Positions 24,314 to 31,384 of a stretch of 43,198 bases of DNA are shown here, in pieces. Every line of letters starts with the position of its first letter. Position 1 is the stretch's first letter. The DNA is taken from positions 1 through 43,198 of the forward strand of contig JBFHXP010000007.1 of assembly GCA_041598875.1 (NCBI GenBank), read 5' to 3'. This DNA is from JAKITW01 sp041598875 (lineage in GTDB: Bacteria; Desulfobacterota; Desulfobulbia; Desulfobulbales; BM004). The notes beneath the pieces are model-generated. The model saw only the letters and a program-made list of their open reading frames with translations, did no database searches and was not told the origin of the DNA. A program made the translations under genes and the position numbers.

Positions 24314-24516
24314 GCCTTGCCTTCCAGTATCTGAAAGACTTCTTTCCGGCTTGCTTGCCCGGAGCCTTCCCCTTCCTGGATAGCATGAATCATGGCAACA
24401 TCTTCCATTACTTCGACAAGCAGATCGTGGACCACGTCCTTTTTTTCTTCAATGGCCTCAATGATTGCCTGCTTGAAAAGGTCTTTTAACTTGCTGTCGT
24501 CAAATAGCGTTTCCAT
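24310..24516 (-). CDS. Antitoxin of the RelE-type pair
   Basis: 68 residues, acidic and mostly helical (IIEAIEEKKDVVHDLLVEVMEDVAM), ending with a flexible stretch (EGEGSGQASRKEVFQILEGKA) of the kind that wraps the toxin. It has no evident DNA-binding domain, so repression of the unit may depend on the XRE protein encoded 18 nt upstream. The 4-nt overlap with the toxin gene is classical for type II modules. Confidence 0.8.
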   Translation of the reverse strand: METLFDDSKLKDLFKQAIIEAIEEKKDVVHDLLVEVMEDVAMIHAIQEGEGSGQASRKEVFQILEGKA

Positions 24517-24534
24517 GTGAATTTCTCCAGGGTT

Positions 24535-24882
24535 TCACCCATGAACTTCATAGGCCTTTTTTGCCTTGGCATCCCGAATAAGGCTGTCAACAACGTGAAT
24601 GATGGTTTTCTTGTCTTCCTGGTCCAGATGTTCAAGGTCCGTTAACCTGGAAAGCATCGCCTTGTCTTTGATCTCTGCTAACTTGCCCGTATCGTCAACA
24701 AGAAAGTCCAGAGTAATACCAAAAGCGTCCGCCAGTTTTTTGGCCACTTCCACGGACGGCACCATCTCGCCTCTTTCGTACCTGCCGATAATCGGACCGC
24801 TTGTCCCGATCTGCTTGGCAAGCTGTTGCTGACTCCAACCTTTCTCTTTTCGAAGCCTTAAAATCTTTTCTCCAATTGCCAT
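24535..24882 (-). CDS. XRE-family helix-turn-helix regulator
   Basis: 115 residues. The HTH lies at about 8-62 (KILRLRKEKGWSQQQLAKQIGTSG, then ISRYERG-like IGRYERGEMVPS). A short helical tail of about 50 residues carries no known ligand domain. Starts at GTG 24891, ATG 24888 and ATG 24882 are all in frame; AGGTG is best spaced for 24882. It is first in the unit XRE-antitoxin-toxin behind a near-consensus promoter, suggesting autoregulation of the module. Confidence 0.88.
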   Translation of the reverse strand: MAIGEKILRLRKEKGWSQQQLAKQIGTSGPIIGRYERGEMVPSVEVAKKLADAFGITLDFLVDDTGKLAEIKDKAMLSRLTDLEHLDQEDKKTIIHVVDSLIRDAKAKKAYEVHG

Positions 24883-24932
24883 ACCCATCACCTAAAGATA
24901 TCGAAAGTTATTATTTTGTCCACTTTTTTCTT

Positions 24933-24961
24933 ATTATACGATACCAAAAAGTATTAGTCAA
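24933..24961 (-). promoter_or_regulatory. Sigma-70 promoter of the XRE-antitoxin-toxin unit
   Basis: On the minus strand TTGACT, 17 nt, TATAAT. The motif pair GATAtCGAAAG / GATACCAAAAAG in the same gap (24896-24953) may be operator half-sites for the XRE protein. Confidence 0.8.
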
Positions 24962-24987
24962 CCCTGATAGGTTCTTGACATATTGTA

Positions 24988-25726
24988 GTTCGGGGGACAC
25001 AATACTTAATCATTGACAACTTGATGGTGCCATTGCTCGCATGGCTCCATGGCACGCATCGCTCAAGTCGTAGTTCCTCAAATCCCCCATCATGTTATCC
25101 AGCGCGGCAATCGGCGCTGGAAACCTTTTTTGCGCCTGCCGATTTTCAAGAATATCTCTCTCTGGTGGCGCAATGGTGTACCCGTTGCAAGGTCCAGATC
25201 TGGTCATACTGCCTGATGCCCAACCACGTTCACCTCATAGCTGTCCCTGAGTCCGAAGATGGCTTACGGCGCGGCACAGGAGAAGCGCATCGCCGTTATA
25301 CCCGGTATATCAATTTCCAGAAGGGATGGCGGGAGCACCTCTGGCAGGGCCGGTTTTCCTCTTATCCTATGGACGAAAAACACCTTCTTGCCGCTGCCCG
25401 TTACATTGAGAGGAATCCGGTGCAAGTCGGCATGGTAAAGAAACCCTGGGACTACAGGGGGAGCAGCGCCAATGCGCATCTTGCAGGTGAGGATGACCTC
25501 CTGATGAAAGCCGCTCCCCTTCTGTCGATCATGTCCGACTGGCAGAACTTTCTCTCCGGTGAACCATCTGAAAAGGAGTATGAGGCCCTTCGTCGCCATG
25601 AAAGGACCGGCAGGCCACTTGGCGGCGAATCTTTTCTGAAACGACTCGAACAGCAGACATCGCGGGTGTTGAGAAGAATGAAACCTGGCCCGAAAACGGA
25701 ATAATTAAGTATGGTGTCTGCGGAAC
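24988..25726 (+). mobile_element. RAYT (IS200-like) element with flanking inverted repeats
   Basis: A 26-nt sequence at 24988-25013 (GTTC....GACAC.ATACTTAAT.AT) recurs inverted at 25701-25726 with about five differences. The two copies bracket a REP-associated Y1 transposase gene, and the right copy overlaps its stop codon. Inverted end sequences containing GGTGTC and AAGTAT are, from memory, common around this transposase family. Their mechanism uses single-stranded hairpins rather than classical terminal repeats. Confidence 0.7.
25049..25704 (+). pseudogene. REP-associated tyrosine transposase (RAYT) with a -1 frame break
   Basis: The family N-terminus MARIAQVVVPQIPHHVIQRG reads from ATG 25049 in one frame. 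The rest (ETFFAPADFQEYLSLVAQWC, the HUH motif PNHVHLIAVP, the catalytic-Tyr region RYIERNPVQ) reads in the frame one base back, to 25704. The break falls between CGGCGC (25114-25119) and the T6 run at 25126-25131. At that run the frame-1 codons form T TTT TTG, a slippery heptamer: a -1 slip there would restore the full protein of about 218 residues. A single base lost just upstream is the simpler explanation, because the conserved ETFF is already in the second frame. Active Y1 transposases cut and join single-stranded REP hairpins. Confidence 0.8.
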
Positions 25727-25749
25727 AACGGGAACAACGGAATAACCGC

Positions 25750-26220
25750 TTATGCCACCTGGTCCCTGGCCATCACCTTGGCATCGATCACCTGCTTATG
25801 GGTCAGGCGCAGGAGATTACCCAGCTTGTGGGCAAAATAATCCTCATGCATTTCCAGTTGCCCGTCCGTGAAAATGATCCGCCACACATCTTCCATAACG
25901 GAAGTTTTCTCATCAAGTGAATAGTGCCGGTTCATCTCGTTGGTGAACTGCCACAGGTCCACGGCCTCATCTCTTTTGCTGCGGGCCACCTCCACCAGTT
26001 CCTCCGCGTATTCAGGGCTTACCTCAAACCTGGATTTAATGGTATCAAGGATGTGATTCATCTCGTCGGGGTGACACTCATCGTCAACGTGGGCCGCCTC
26101 CAGCAGCAGAACACAGGCTGCAACATGAAGATCCCGCTTCCGCGATCCTGTTCCCGTTCCCGCGGCGCCCTGCCCAGGCAGTTGGGTTTTCGTGATTATC
26201 TTCTTGATCAGGTCAAACAT
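25750..26220 (-). CDS. TerB-like protein
   Basis: 156 residues. An all-helical domain from about 27 on has the TerB/DjlA-like pattern: AACVLLLEAAHVDDECHPDEM, then LWQFTNEMNRHYSLDEKTSVMEDVWRIIFTDGQLEMHEDYF, with paired acidic residues that bind metal in this fold. Function outside tellurite-resistance clusters is unknown. The start at 26220 has AGGAG about 8 nt upstream; the frame runs 18 codons further but that part is not conserved-looking. It lies 30 nt downstream of the radical SAM gene's end and may be cotranscribed. Confidence 0.8.
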   Translation of the reverse strand: MFDLIKKIITKTQLPGQGAAGTGTGSRKRDLHVAACVLLLEAAHVDDECHPDEMNHILDTIKSRFEVSPEYAEELVEVARSKRDEAVDLWQFTNEMNRHYSLDEKTSVMEDVWRIIFTDGQLEMHEDYFAHKLGNLLRLTHKQVIDAKVMARDQVA

Positions 26221-26249
26221 ATCTCTCTCCTCGCGCTCCGGCTCTCCTG

Positions 26250-27263
26250 TTAACCGGGCACTTTTACAGCACATTTAAGCAGGCAGCAGGAAATCCGATA
26301 CAACGGCCTGCCCCCCGCGTCATACCGGAGGTTTTCCGGCTGAAGAAGTTTATTCATCACGCACCCTTCCGGGATATCGAGAGAGAAAAAACTCCTTTCA
26401 TTGAGACCAGCGGCAGCCACAAGAGAGTTTTCCTCGATCCGGTAGGCGTTAATCGGATAATCCTCGCAGAGCGGGCACATATAGACACGACCGTTGGGGA
26501 AAATAAAAAAATTCTCCGCCACCCGGCCGGCACACTGAAAGGGCTCGTCCTTATCAAGAAAGACCTTGGGGAATACCACTTCCAGCCCGAGCCCGGCCGC
26601 TGCCGCGGCCACCTCCGGCACCACGGCCAGCCACTCCTCCGGGGTCAGCTGCCAGGAAGCCGCCTCCCCGGACGCGGTCTTCCCCCGGATGCCGATCACC
26701 TGGATAAAGAATTTCTTCACCCCCCACCCGGCAAGCAAGGGTGGCATCCGCCAGAGGTGATCAATATTACGGCGACTCACCGTATATATCAGACTGACAT
26801 TAAAACCCCTCGCCACCGCCTGCCTGAGATTGGTTGTGCAGACATCAAAGACCCCCTGTCCCCGGATGGGGTCATTGACTGACGGAGAAGGGCCGTCCAG
26901 ACTGAAACTCAGGAAATCAAGCTGCTCCGGAGAGACATGGTCAAAAAAATCATGAAAGAGAAAACCGTTGGTATCAACGGTGACCGAACTGTATCCCAGC
27001 TCCTTTGCCCGGCTGATTCCCCATGCAAGATCAGGGTGAAGGGTCGGCTCCCCACCCAGAAAAATCAGATTGGACTCCCTGGCCGGATCGGCAAAAAGCG
27101 CAAGCCAGGAGTCCAGGGTCTCCCGGGAGACCCTGGTGGTTCCATGCTGCTCCGGATTGATATAACAGTGGGCGCAGGAGAGGTTGCAGCCGGTGAGCAG
27201 ATGAAAAAAAACATTCCGTTCGCCAGGGGTAAAGCCCACGGTCTTGGCACCAGGTACTCTCAT
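26250..27263 (-). CDS. Radical SAM protein with a Cys-rich C-terminus
   Basis: 337 residues. C26-NLS-C30-AH-C33 is the CX3CX2C site for the [4Fe-4S] cluster that cleaves S-adenosylmethionine; GGEPTLHPD is the SAM-binding strand. The C-terminal half has a SPASM-like set of Cys (CAGRVAENF, YMCPLCEDYP, GCVMN, CCLLKC) that could hold auxiliary clusters. Relatives modify peptides, mature enzymes or act on small molecules; no short precursor peptide gene is seen adjacent. Its ATG overlaps the deaminase stop by 4 nt, so the two are translated together and may act in one pathway. Confidence 0.85.
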   Translation of the reverse strand: MRVPGAKTVGFTPGERNVFFHLLTGCNLSCAHCYINPEQHGTTRVSRETLDSWLALFADPARESNLIFLGGEPTLHPDLAWGISRAKELGYSSVTVDTNGFLFHDFFDHVSPEQLDFLSFSLDGPSPSVNDPIRGQGVFDVCTTNLRQAVARGFNVSLIYTVSRRNIDHLWRMPPLLAGWGVKKFFIQVIGIRGKTASGEAASWQLTPEEWLAVVPEVAAAAAGLGLEVVFPKVFLDKDEPFQCAGRVAENFFIFPNGRVYMCPLCEDYPINAYRIEENSLVAAAGLNERSFFSLDIPEGCVMNKLLQPENLRYDAGGRPLYRISCCLLKCAVKVPG

Positions 27264-27796
27264 TGGCCAGAAAGCTCCTTTCCGGCCGTGGCCAGGGTGT
27301 ATTGGGCCAGAGGGCTTCCCTGCCAGTAAGCATTGACCGGATTAGTAAAAAAATCATGAAACAGCCGGAGACTCTCGAGGCGCATGACACCCGGCACCAG
27401 AGTCACCTCCATCTCCCGGTAGAGCGGGGCGAGCGCGCCGAGATCAAGAGAGGTACCGCCACCCATCACGTCCTCATAGGCCCAGACCATGGTCCGTACG
27501 CCATTGAGAAGAAGGGTGGAATAGCACATAAGACAGGGCTCCATGGTCGAATAGACCGTCACGTCATGAAACGTCATCCCCGGATTCGCGTCAACGGCCC
27601 GGCGGAGGGCCACCATTTCCGCATGGTCCAGTTCATTGGCCGAGGCTGCGGCACTGTTCATCCGCCGCCCCGCGGCAATAATCCTGCCATCGCGGACCAG
27701 CACGCAGCCCACGGGAAATTCCCCTGCCCGGAGCGCCTCTTCCGCCAACTCCAGGGCAACAGCCATACAGGACACATCTGCCTTGGTGAACACCAT
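27260..27796 (-). CDS. Cytidine/deoxycytidylate deaminase-family nucleoside deaminase
   Basis: 178 residues. H58-A-E60 and P87-C88-xx-C91 form the zinc site with catalytic Glu. The layout (FPVGCVLVRDGRIIAAGRR) is like TadA and guanine deaminases. It is longer at the C-terminus than TadA, and the tail (LRLFHDFFTNPVNAYWQGS) is like that of stand-alone nucleobase deaminases, so a tRNA role is not assumed. GGAG sits about 8 nt before the ATG. It is coupled to the downstream radical SAM gene. Confidence 0.85.
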   Translation of the reverse strand: MVFTKADVSCMAVALELAEEALRAGEFPVGCVLVRDGRIIAAGRRMNSAAASANELDHAEMVALRRAVDANPGMTFHDVTVYSTMEPCLMCYSTLLLNGVRTMVWAYEDVMGGGTSLDLGALAPLYREMEVTLVPGVMRLESLRLFHDFFTNPVNAYWQGSPLAQYTLATAGKELSGQ

Positions 27797-27958
27797 TCTC
27801 GAACTCCGTTAATAAGAGGGGTCGCTATGCGGCCGCACGGACGCGAGCACACTTTACAGGGACACACTTTCATACAGAACCAGGACAGCTTACCCGATCC
27901 ACCGTTGGGATGCAGCCGTTTTCCCGACCGATGAACCTCTTGCAGGAGTGCCGTTTTC

Positions 27959-27986
27959 TTGACAGAAACAACACGCAGTGTATACT
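27959..27986 (+). promoter_or_regulatory. Sigma-70 promoter of the MORN-SH3b gene
   Basis: TTGACA, 16 nt, TATACT. Start near 27993. The in-frame GTG at 27978 lies inside the promoter, which supports translation from ATG 28035. Confidence 0.8.
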
Positions 27987-28034
27987 CAAATTCACTCTAT
28001 GATGAGTATTTTTCTACAGATACGAGAGATCACA

Positions 28035-29177
28035 ATGCAACCGTTCCCCTATCGCGCGACAGATGACAGGAAACACCCGTGCCGTTCTTTTCTGCTTCGT
28101 TTCAGCTCCGCCCTGATCATCATCGCCGCACTCTTTTCACTCACCCCGGAAACGGCTTCAGGCCGCTGCCTGAGCGGTGACTGCGAAAACGGGATCGGCG
28201 CGATCCTCTATCCTGACGGCAGCGGGTACAAGGGAGAATTCGCCCATGGAAACCGCCATGGGCACGGCACCCACTTCTATCCCGACGGTACCACCTATAC
28301 CGGCGCCTTCCTGGCCAATAACAAAGATGGCCCCGGTATCATGACCTATCCCGACGGCGCTGTCCATGAGGGGATGTTTGCCAGGGACCTGGCCAATGGG
28401 CCGGGCACACTCCTCTCTGCCGACGGCACCAGATACACCGGAGAGTTCCTGAACGGCAAAAGACATGGCCGTGGACGGTTAAAAGAACCGGGCTCCGCTG
28501 AGATCGAGGGCAATTGGCGGGACGATGCCCTGGTCGAATCATCGGAGCCGGATCAACCGGCAAAAAGTCCTGGCGAACTTTTCGCCACAGCGGAAATGAT
28601 CCCAGTTAAAACATTTTCCAGGGAAGAGACCCCAGAAATCGCCCGGCCGATTGGCAATCACACCCTGCCCGCACCTCTCCGGAATCCTTCTCCCCATCAG
28701 CCCAACGCAGCCGGGTCGCGGATTACTGTCAGCAAAATACAGATACAGACATCGGTACAGGCCATTTCCCCATCATCCGAGGAGATGAGTGTGATTTTTG
28801 TCAAGGCCCCCCTTGTCAATCTTCGCTCCGCCCCGGACCGGAAAACCGCTGTTCTTGCTCGATACGCCCGGGGCAAGCCCCTGCGCTGGCTGAAAAGAAA
28901 AGACAGCTGGGTACATGTCGAGGACAACAAAGGCCGCTCCGGCTGGATCGCGGAGACCCTTCTTACCCTTGACCCGCCGCCTGGTTATCTCCTGGTCGGG
29001 AAAAATAATACCGCCCTTCACACCGGCCCGGGGGCGGACAGTGAAAAAGCACTGAGCATTCCCAGGGGAATGCCTGTCCTGTTGGTGACCGACCGGGGAG
29101 AGTGGCGACAGGTCACCCTCTGGAATGACCAGACGGGCTGGGTCCACTCATCCATGCTCCTCCCGACACTGCCCTGA
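28035..29177 (+). CDS. Exported MORN-repeat protein with two SH3b domains
   Basis: 380 residues. A signal peptide spans about 1-45. A CLSGDCENGIG segment follows, then four MORN repeats (about 55-150; YPDGxxYxGxF type), a low-complexity linker, and two bacterial SH3 domains (about 252-315 with VNLRSAPD; about 316-380 with ALHTGPGADS). Secreted SH3b domains commonly bind cell-wall peptides. A lytic transglycosylase gene follows in the same direction, which fits envelope or peptidoglycan work. MORN function here is unknown. GAGAG stands 8 nt before the chosen ATG. Confidence 0.85.
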   Translation: MQPFPYRATDDRKHPCRSFLLRFSSALIIIAALFSLTPETASGRCLSGDCENGIGAILYPDGSGYKGEFAHGNRHGHGTHFYPDGTTYTGAFLANNKDGPGIMTYPDGAVHEGMFARDLANGPGTLLSADGTRYTGEFLNGKRHGRGRLKEPGSAEIEGNWRDDALVESSEPDQPAKSPGELFATAEMIPVKTFSREETPEIARPIGNHTLPAPLRNPSPHQPNAAGSRITVSKIQIQTSVQAISPSSEEMSVIFVKAPLVNLRSAPDRKTAVLARYARGKPLRWLKRKDSWVHVEDNKGRSGWIAETLLTLDPPPGYLLVGKNNTALHTGPGADSEKALSIPRGMPVLLVTDRGEWRQVTLWNDQTGWVHSSMLLPTLP

Positions 29178-29270
29178 CCGCGATTTTCATGGGTTTTCCC
29201 CTGCTATAATTCTGGCGCGATCCTTGCAACATCAGACAGGAACGCCACATCTTCCGCAGGAGAGAAAGAC

Positions 29271-30056
29271 ATGAATACGCCACACATCGACCTGTATCCC
29301 CTCACCCTGCCGGTGAACAGGAATAATCCCGGATCCCGGCAGGTTCCGGAGCAGGGCCCCACATTTGACAAAATTCTGACCAGGGCTGCTGGAAAGAAAG
29401 ACGCCCATGGCAACCACTTTCAGGAAACGCTGAAGGATGCGCCTGCCCCGGCCTCGCTGAAAACAGCCGAACTGGTTCACATGATCCGTCTCCAGATGGC
29501 GGCAGCCACACTGAACATCGGGAACCTTGAGGGGGATGACCACTCGCCGGACCTGGCCTTTCTCCCGTTGCCCGCGGCCCTGCCAGCCCCTGGCCGCCAT
29601 AGTCAACATCCCGACACCAGCGCCGCCTCCCCTCCGGGCGCACAACCCGAATCATCCCCCGCGGCAGGGGGAAAATCAATCCCCGCCCTCATTGACAGCG
29701 CTTCAAGGCAGTATGACATGGAGCCGGCTCTGATCAAGGCGGTGATCAAGGCGGAGAGCAATTTTGATCACAAGGCGGTATCACCGGTGGGCGCCCGGGG
29801 GCTCATGCAGTTGATGCCGAAAACCGCGCAAACCCTTGGGGTGGACAACTCCTTTGACCCCGAACAGAACATCATGGGCGGCACCCGGTACCTGAAGTCG
29901 CTGCTCACCAGGTATGAGGGTGACCTGGACAAGGCCCTGACCGCATACAACTGGGGACCGGGCAACGTGGACAGGCGAGGCCTTTCGCAGATCCCCAGTG
30001 AAACCCGCACCTACCTGGCCCGGGTCAAGACGTTCTATGCGGATTTTCGGGGCTAG
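29271..30056 (+). CDS. Lytic transglycosylase, SLT (Slt70-like) domain
   Basis: 261 residues. The first about 135 are low-complexity Pro/Ala-rich with no clear signal peptide. The SLT domain (about 137-258) has the catalytic E162 in IKAESNFDHKAVSPVGARGLMQLMP and AYNWGPGNV. The enzyme cleaves the MurNAc-GlcNAc bond of peptidoglycan, leaving 1,6-anhydro ends. Lack of a signal peptide together with the long linker resembles transglycosylases exported by flagellar or other dedicated systems, but nothing nearby proves this. A TATAAT at 29205-29210 may be its -10. It meets the convergent NosL-like gene with a 4-nt overlap. Confidence 0.88.
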   Translation: MNTPHIDLYPLTLPVNRNNPGSRQVPEQGPTFDKILTRAAGKKDAHGNHFQETLKDAPAPASLKTAELVHMIRLQMAAATLNIGNLEGDDHSPDLAFLPLPAALPAPGRHSQHPDTSAASPPGAQPESSPAAGGKSIPALIDSASRQYDMEPALIKAVIKAESNFDHKAVSPVGARGLMQLMPKTAQTLGVDNSFDPEQNIMGGTRYLKSLLTRYEGDLDKALTAYNWGPGNVDRRGLSQIPSETRTYLARVKTFYADFRG

Positions 30057-30475
30057 AACCGCATCGCGGTTAACTGCTCAAAGGTGATACTCTCCCCACC
30101 ACCCTGCTCACCGATGAACCGGTCGGCATCGCCCTGCCCGCTGAAGGCATGTATCCTCCCGTCAACAACCACGTACAGGGCCTCGGTAATCACGATCTCC
30201 GCGCCAGAATAATAATCATAGACCCGGCCAGAAAGATCAAAGGTGGAAAGCTCCATGGCGCAGAGATCCTTTCTCCGGAGCAAGGCGCAGCGGATATCGG
30301 CGAAATATTCAGGACCATCCACCCGTGAGCAGACCGAGTATTTCTTCTCCTCTCCCTGAACCGCCTCCTTCAGGGGTGGACACTGGAACTTTTCCGCCCC
30401 GACACCTGCCGGGATCAGAAAAAAGACCACAATGACAAAAAGGGAAAACCGTCTCTGTGCTGTGCGGCAAAACAT
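30053..30475 (-). CDS. Exported NosL-like protein
   Basis: 140 residues with a signal peptide (about 1-27). The later part reads FADIRCALL, VYDYYSGAEIVITEALYVV, FSGQGDADRFIGEQGGG, ITFEQL, closely following the order of motifs in NosL, a copper-binding accessory lipoprotein of nitrous oxide reductase. It lacks a lipobox and the usual CxMCxM metal motif at the start; instead there are four spaced Cys (mature positions near QC, VC, RC, LC). No nos genes are present. I take it as a divergent NosL-domain protein of unknown job. AGGAG precedes the ATG. Confidence 0.6.
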   Translation of the reverse strand: MFCRTAQRRFSLFVIVVFFLIPAGVGAEKFQCPPLKEAVQGEEKKYSVCSRVDGPEYFADIRCALLRRKDLCAMELSTFDLSGRVYDYYSGAEIVITEALYVVVDGRIHAFSGQGDADRFIGEQGGGESITFEQLTAMRF

Positions 30476-30514
30476 TGCATTCTCCTTTTATGAATTCATG
30501 GGTGGCAAAACCGG

Positions 30515-31384
30515 TTAATGGGCCTCGAGATACTCGAGAAACCGCTGCCGGACCCGCTGGTCGGCAAATGAACGGATATGCCCCGGGGGCTCTGTTTCCC
30601 AGAGTTCCCGGGGCTCAACGGCCATTGTGAAAATCCGCCGGCCATGCTCGACCGGGACGATCGTATCGGTCCGGCCATGGAGTATCAGCACCGGCACCGG
30701 AGTGATTCCAGGTACCCATTTCTCGGCGCTGTACCGGTCACTGAACATCCATGACAACGGATACTGCAGGGGCCAGGTCAGAAAGAAATCAGCGCTTTTC
30801 TGGCGGGCGATTTCCCTCAGGCCGGAGTAGGCGCTGTCAACAATAAGCGCCCTGATTTTCTCCTTGTCCGGATACGTGGCCACCGTGTAAACAGCAATGG
30901 AACCGCCGATACTCTGGCCAAAGACAAAGACCCGGGAATCCGCGGAAAGCTCAATCGCCTTGGCAAGGGCGGCCCGGCTGTCCTCGTGGACCCCGGCCAG
31001 GGACGGATGCCCGGTTGACCTGCCATATCCGCGATAATCAAAGGCAAGCACCGAATACCCCTCTTTTACCAGCCAGAGGATGGCCAGGGAATGGGTGCTG
31101 ATATTTTCGGCATTGCCATGGAGATGAAGGATCGCGCCCCGGGAAGGCGTTTCCCCCAAAGGGGTAAGATACCACCCGTTGAGTACAACCCCATCGCTGG
31201 ATTCAAAAAAAATATCCTGAACATCCACCTGATCGAGAAGGGGGCTCCTGTCCATTTCCTCATCCGGATAAAAGAGCAGGGAAGAACACCCCGGACCGGC
31301 AGATAAAAAAAACAGAACGCACGCCGGCAGGAGAAACGAACCCCTGCCTGTGCCTGGAAAAAGTTTCAAAAATAAAAATTCCAT
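30515..31384 (-). CDS. Alpha/beta hydrolase, membrane- or lipid-anchored
   Basis: 289 residues. HGNAENIS oxyanion motif near 89-96, nucleophile S158 in FGQSIGG, D240 in LHGRTD and H269 in PPGHIRSF complete the triad. This is the BEM46-like branch of the family. The N-terminus (about 15-32) is hydrophobic and ends in AGPGC33, a poor but possible lipobox. Substrate unknown. Its start overlaps the end of the DUF4105 gene by 19 nt, so they form an operon; a joint role in lipid or peptide modification of the envelope is possible. Confidence 0.85.
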   Translation of the reverse strand: MEFLFLKLFPGTGRGSFLLPACVLFFLSAGPGCSSLLFYPDEEMDRSPLLDQVDVQDIFFESSDGVVLNGWYLTPLGETPSRGAILHLHGNAENISTHSLAILWLVKEGYSVLAFDYRGYGRSTGHPSLAGVHEDSRAALAKAIELSADSRVFVFGQSIGGSIAVYTVATYPDKEKIRALIVDSAYSGLREIARQKSADFFLTWPLQYPLSWMFSDRYSAEKWVPGITPVPVLILHGRTDTIVPVEHGRRIFTMAVEPRELWETEPPGHIRSFADQRVRQRFLEYLEAH

